Assembly: GCA_902800495.1 (NCBI GenBank)
Contig: CADCET010000002.1
Span: 1 to 64,000, forward strand
From: an uncultured Prevotellaceae bacterium
GTDB lineage: Bacteria > Bacteroidota > Bacteroidia > Bacteroidales > Bacteroidaceae
Direction: 5' to 3'
DNA length: 64,000 bases
Shown: positions 61,918 to 64,000 of the stretch, in pieces
Numbering within the stretch: position 1 is the stretch's first letter
Layout: each line of letters begins with the position of its first letter
Notes under the pieces: model-generated
Databases searched by the model: none
The model's input: only the letters and a program-made list of their open reading frames with translations
What the model was told of the DNA's origin: nothing
Position numbers and translations under genes: made by a program

Positions 61918-63660
61918 TTATTTCACAAGGATTCCAGCAACATTAACGGTGCCAGCCTCAGTCTCGATGAGCAGTTTACCACCCTTCATGACCTTGCGGG
62001 CAACCTTCTGGCCGTCAGCATTGACATTGGTGATGCCAGAGGGATCGTCAGGATCGTCAGGAGCATCGGTAGAGGCGTAAATCATGATGATGTCAACGCC
62101 CTGGTTATCAGCAGTGCTGGCTTTCAGCGTAATGTCGGTAGCCTCAGTAATGGTGAGCAGGTCAGACTCTGCCTCCGTCCAGTTGTCAGCAGTGGCCGAC
62201 AGGTAAATTTCGTTCTCCTCACCTGCACCCTTGGCCAGTGTGCAGATATAGCTTGCTGGCTTCACGTCGAAGAGGACGGCACGAATCTTATAGGTACCGG
62301 GCTGCAGTGTCACGAGCTTCAAATCCTCAGTCACATAGCCAGCCTTACCCATAGAGGAGCGGATAGCGGTATTGGCATGGTTCACCAGGACAGCACCGGG
62401 AAGGTCCTCACCCTCAGAGAGGAACACACAACCCGTAAAGTCGCTCTTCTTATAGTTGACGACAAACGTCGTGTCGCCTTCGCCGTTCTTCAAGTCAAAG
62501 TTCTCTACAAACTCGTTACCCTTAGAACCATGGGTATAGACATTACCTTCAGCATCAGCCAGCCAGTAAGGATAGTTGGCCTTGATGGAAGAGCCGGTTA
62601 TACCCTCGGTCAGAGCAACAAGCTCTTTTAACTCCACCGTATTATCATCAGCCGTATAGGCAGCAACCACTTTATAGTTACGCGGCAGTTTCTCCTGTCC
62701 TTCCTCAATGGTGATGGTCTTCATCAGGCAGTTGCTGAAACGGAACGTCACGTCGCCAGCCACCTGAACCTCGAACTTGTAATTAGCATAACTTGAGCCC
62801 AGCCAAATAGAGTCCTTCAAGCCGGTAGATGCATCCAGTCCGTCAGGAGCAATGGCCGCACCATCCATAGCCTGAATACAAGTCTGCTTGGTAGCTGAAC
62901 CCTTGGTGGCACGATTGGCATTAAAGATGATGATGTCGCCCTCCTGACAATCGGGAATAGTCATAAACTGGTTCTGTCCATTAAATGCAATCAGATCCTT
63001 ATATGAACCCTCAGTATCACCTACATAGAACTGCTTTTTACCAAATTTGAACAGCAGATCCTCAGTCATTGGCAAAACGGTTCCGTCAGGAAGCAGAATC
63101 TCCTCATAGTTGCGGGCGGGGACATAGAAGCGATGCGTAGTGGAACCATCCTTCTGGATGTCCATGTACTTTGTCTCGTCCTCGGTCTCAGAACCTGCCA
63201 CGTTGGTAGAACCTTCAGCGATAATCTGTGCTGCTGACTCAGCGTCAATCAGGAACGTCCACGCCATCTTACGCTCAGCGCCACGGGTCTTGAAGGTCAG
63301 CGAATAGCCACCCTCAGCGGCTTTCTCCTCACCACCGACTTTCACCGAAGTAATCTTCAGCGTATATTCTGTGGAAGGCTCCAGTTCGAACTCAGCGAGA
63401 TCGAAAGTCACACCTGCAGCGAACGTACCCTCAATTTCGTCAAAATCAATGTCGTTGAAGGCACCGGCCAGCTTGAACGTAGTGGCAGTAGGATCTTCCA
63501 CGCCCGTGACATTGGGGAACGTCACCGTAATCTTACCTGTGTTAGGACTGACTTTAGCGCCATCTTTCAGGCTGAACTTAATGTCACCCAACGCTACCTG
63601 AGCCAAGGCGCTAAGGCAGCAAAAGAATGCCATAAAGGCGAGAGTAGAAATCTTCTTCAT
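61918..63660 (-). CDS. Secreted protein of unknown function with Prevotella-type tail
   Basis: The 580-aa protein has a signal peptide (about 1-20) and an N-terminal immunoglobulin-like region (about 22-130). A beta-rich middle region follows, and a domain at about 450-535 that may bind carbohydrate (GTYKIRAVLFDVKPASY, then IYLSATADNW). It ends with a spacer rich in D and P and a second-type tail (GGKLLIETEAGTVNVAGILVK region). No catalytic motif is visible. It may be co-transcribed with PL4. A glycan-binding role is plausible but not shown. Confidence 0.65.
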   Translation of the reverse strand: MKKISTLAFMAFFCCLSALAQVALGDIKFSLKDGAKVSPNTGKITVTFPNVTGVEDPTATTFKLAGAFNDIDFDEIEGTFAAGVTFDLAEFELEPSTEYTLKITSVKVGGEEKAAEGGYSLTFKTRGAERKMAWTFLIDAESAAQIIAEGSTNVAGSETEDETKYMDIQKDGSTTHRFYVPARNYEEILLPDGTVLPMTEDLLFKFGKKQFYVGDTEGSYKDLIAFNGQNQFMTIPDCQEGDIIIFNANRATKGSATKQTCIQAMDGAAIAPDGLDASTGLKDSIWLGSSYANYKFEVQVAGDVTFRFSNCLMKTITIEEGQEKLPRNYKVVAAYTADDNTVELKELVALTEGITGSSIKANYPYWLADAEGNVYTHGSKGNEFVENFDLKNGEGDTTFVVNYKKSDFTGCVFLSEGEDLPGAVLVNHANTAIRSSMGKAGYVTEDLKLVTLQPGTYKIRAVLFDVKPASYICTLAKGAGEENEIYLSATADNWTEAESDLLTITEATDITLKASTADNQGVDIIMIYASTDAPDDPDDPSGITNVNADGQKVARKVMKGGKLLIETEAGTVNVAGILVK

Positions 63661-63714
63661 AAGCTTATTATTTTAGTTATTAAATAGTCTGACTGTAGTT
63701 TCACAAATACGCTG

Positions 63715-63722
63715 CAAAGATA
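63715..63722 (-). promoter_or_regulatory. Promoter -7 box of the unknown secreted gene
   Basis: TATCTTTG on the minus strand, 54 nt before the ATG. The -33 element is not convincing. Confidence 0.6.
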
Positions 63723-63835
63723 CAAAAAAAAGTATTAGTATCTCCAAATATGTGCGAAAAAAGCAGATTTTAACATTTTAATTTCCTAATTATCACAAAT
63801 ATCTAAGGTCTGTGCGCAAAAAAGACGGATTTTTC

Positions 63836-64000
63836 CTATTTTGTGTACAACAGGCGGCCGTCGGGGGTTACTCCGGCGGCGCTTATCTTGATGCGCGTCT
63901 CCTTGGCATTGTTATAGAAGGTGGCGGTGAAGCGACCTTCCTCGTCGCTGCGGGCGTTGGGGTTCCAGTAGAGGGTGCGGCGGTAGTCGGCAGGTGCGGC
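63836..64000 (-). CDS. C-terminal end of a secreted protein (cut by window end)
   Basis: The minus-strand frame from 64000 to the TAG at 63836-63838 codes for 54 residues without a stop, starting AAPADYRRTLYWNPN and ending DGRLLYTK. The beta-strand pattern (GRFTATFYNNAKETRIKISAAG) resembles the end of large Bacteroidota secreted or outer-membrane proteins with macroglobulin-like or TonB-plug domains. The identification is tentative because most of the gene lies beyond the window. Confidence 0.6.
   Translation of the reverse strand, partial: AAPADYRRTLYWNPNARSDEEGRFTATFYNNAKETRIKISAAGVTPDGRLLYTK

Overview
The window looks like chromosomal DNA of a Prevotella-like member of the Bacteroidota, probably a gut or rumen plant-fibre degrader. 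Evidence: SusC/SusD pairs, families typical of the phylum (DUF4954, DUF4419, fasciclin lipoproteins, HflX), leaders without a Shine-Dalgarno sequence, and repeated matches to the Bacteroidota promoter (TTTG or TTG, 19-20 nt, TAnnTTTG). Several secreted proteins also end in the short C-terminal tails common in Prevotella. No rRNA, tRNA or CRISPR array was seen.

Layout. 1-3.4 kb: the end of an IS4-family transposase abuts a four-helix LytTR regulator that carries an in-frame inverted repeat and ends in a 75-bp tandem repeat; a repeat-rich gap and a DUF4421-like remnant follow. 3.4-15.3 kb: mostly housekeeping genes, namely two M6 metalloproteases, nagB, class I fumarase, an M16 peptidase, a DUF4954 hexapeptide protein and hflX. 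15.3-22.7 kb: a PL11 rhamnogalacturonan lyase faces a minus-strand operon (DUF4419, two-domain esterase, GH28, DUF2461) and a 42-aa gene. 22.9-47.5 kb: a ten-gene minus-strand polysaccharide utilization operon runs fasciclin, SusC, SusD, fasciclin, fasciclin, SusC, SusD, GH115, tandem SGNH esterase, GH2 from one well-formed promoter at 47.5 kb. 48-64 kb: a large secreted protein, an AAA/PD-(D/E)XK protein, a PL11 lyase fused to autotransporter-type repeats, a divergent PL11, a PL4 lyase, an unknown secreted protein and the end of one more secreted protein.

Together the genes point to pectin, chiefly the rhamnogalacturonan-I backbone (three PL11, one PL4, GH28), with removal of acetyl groups (three SGNH-type modules and one alpha/beta-hydrolase) and of side-chain sugars including glucuronic acid (GH2, GH115), and uptake through two SusCD pairs. 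No PUL regulator (HTCS, SusR or ECF sigma/anti-sigma) is present.

Most unusual structures: (1) a modular noncoding element in three copies with terminal inverted repeats, 12-bp boxes and GGCCGTGA boxes spaced at 21 bp; two copies bracket the PUL operon. (2) A heptamer cassette (ATTAGWA)n-ATT-ATGATTACC joining four PUL genes, with one near-identical signal peptide shared by a SusD and a fasciclin protein. (3) The three-fasciclin PUL. (4) The PL11-autotransporter-repeat fusion. (5) Hairpins whose loop holds a stop codon.
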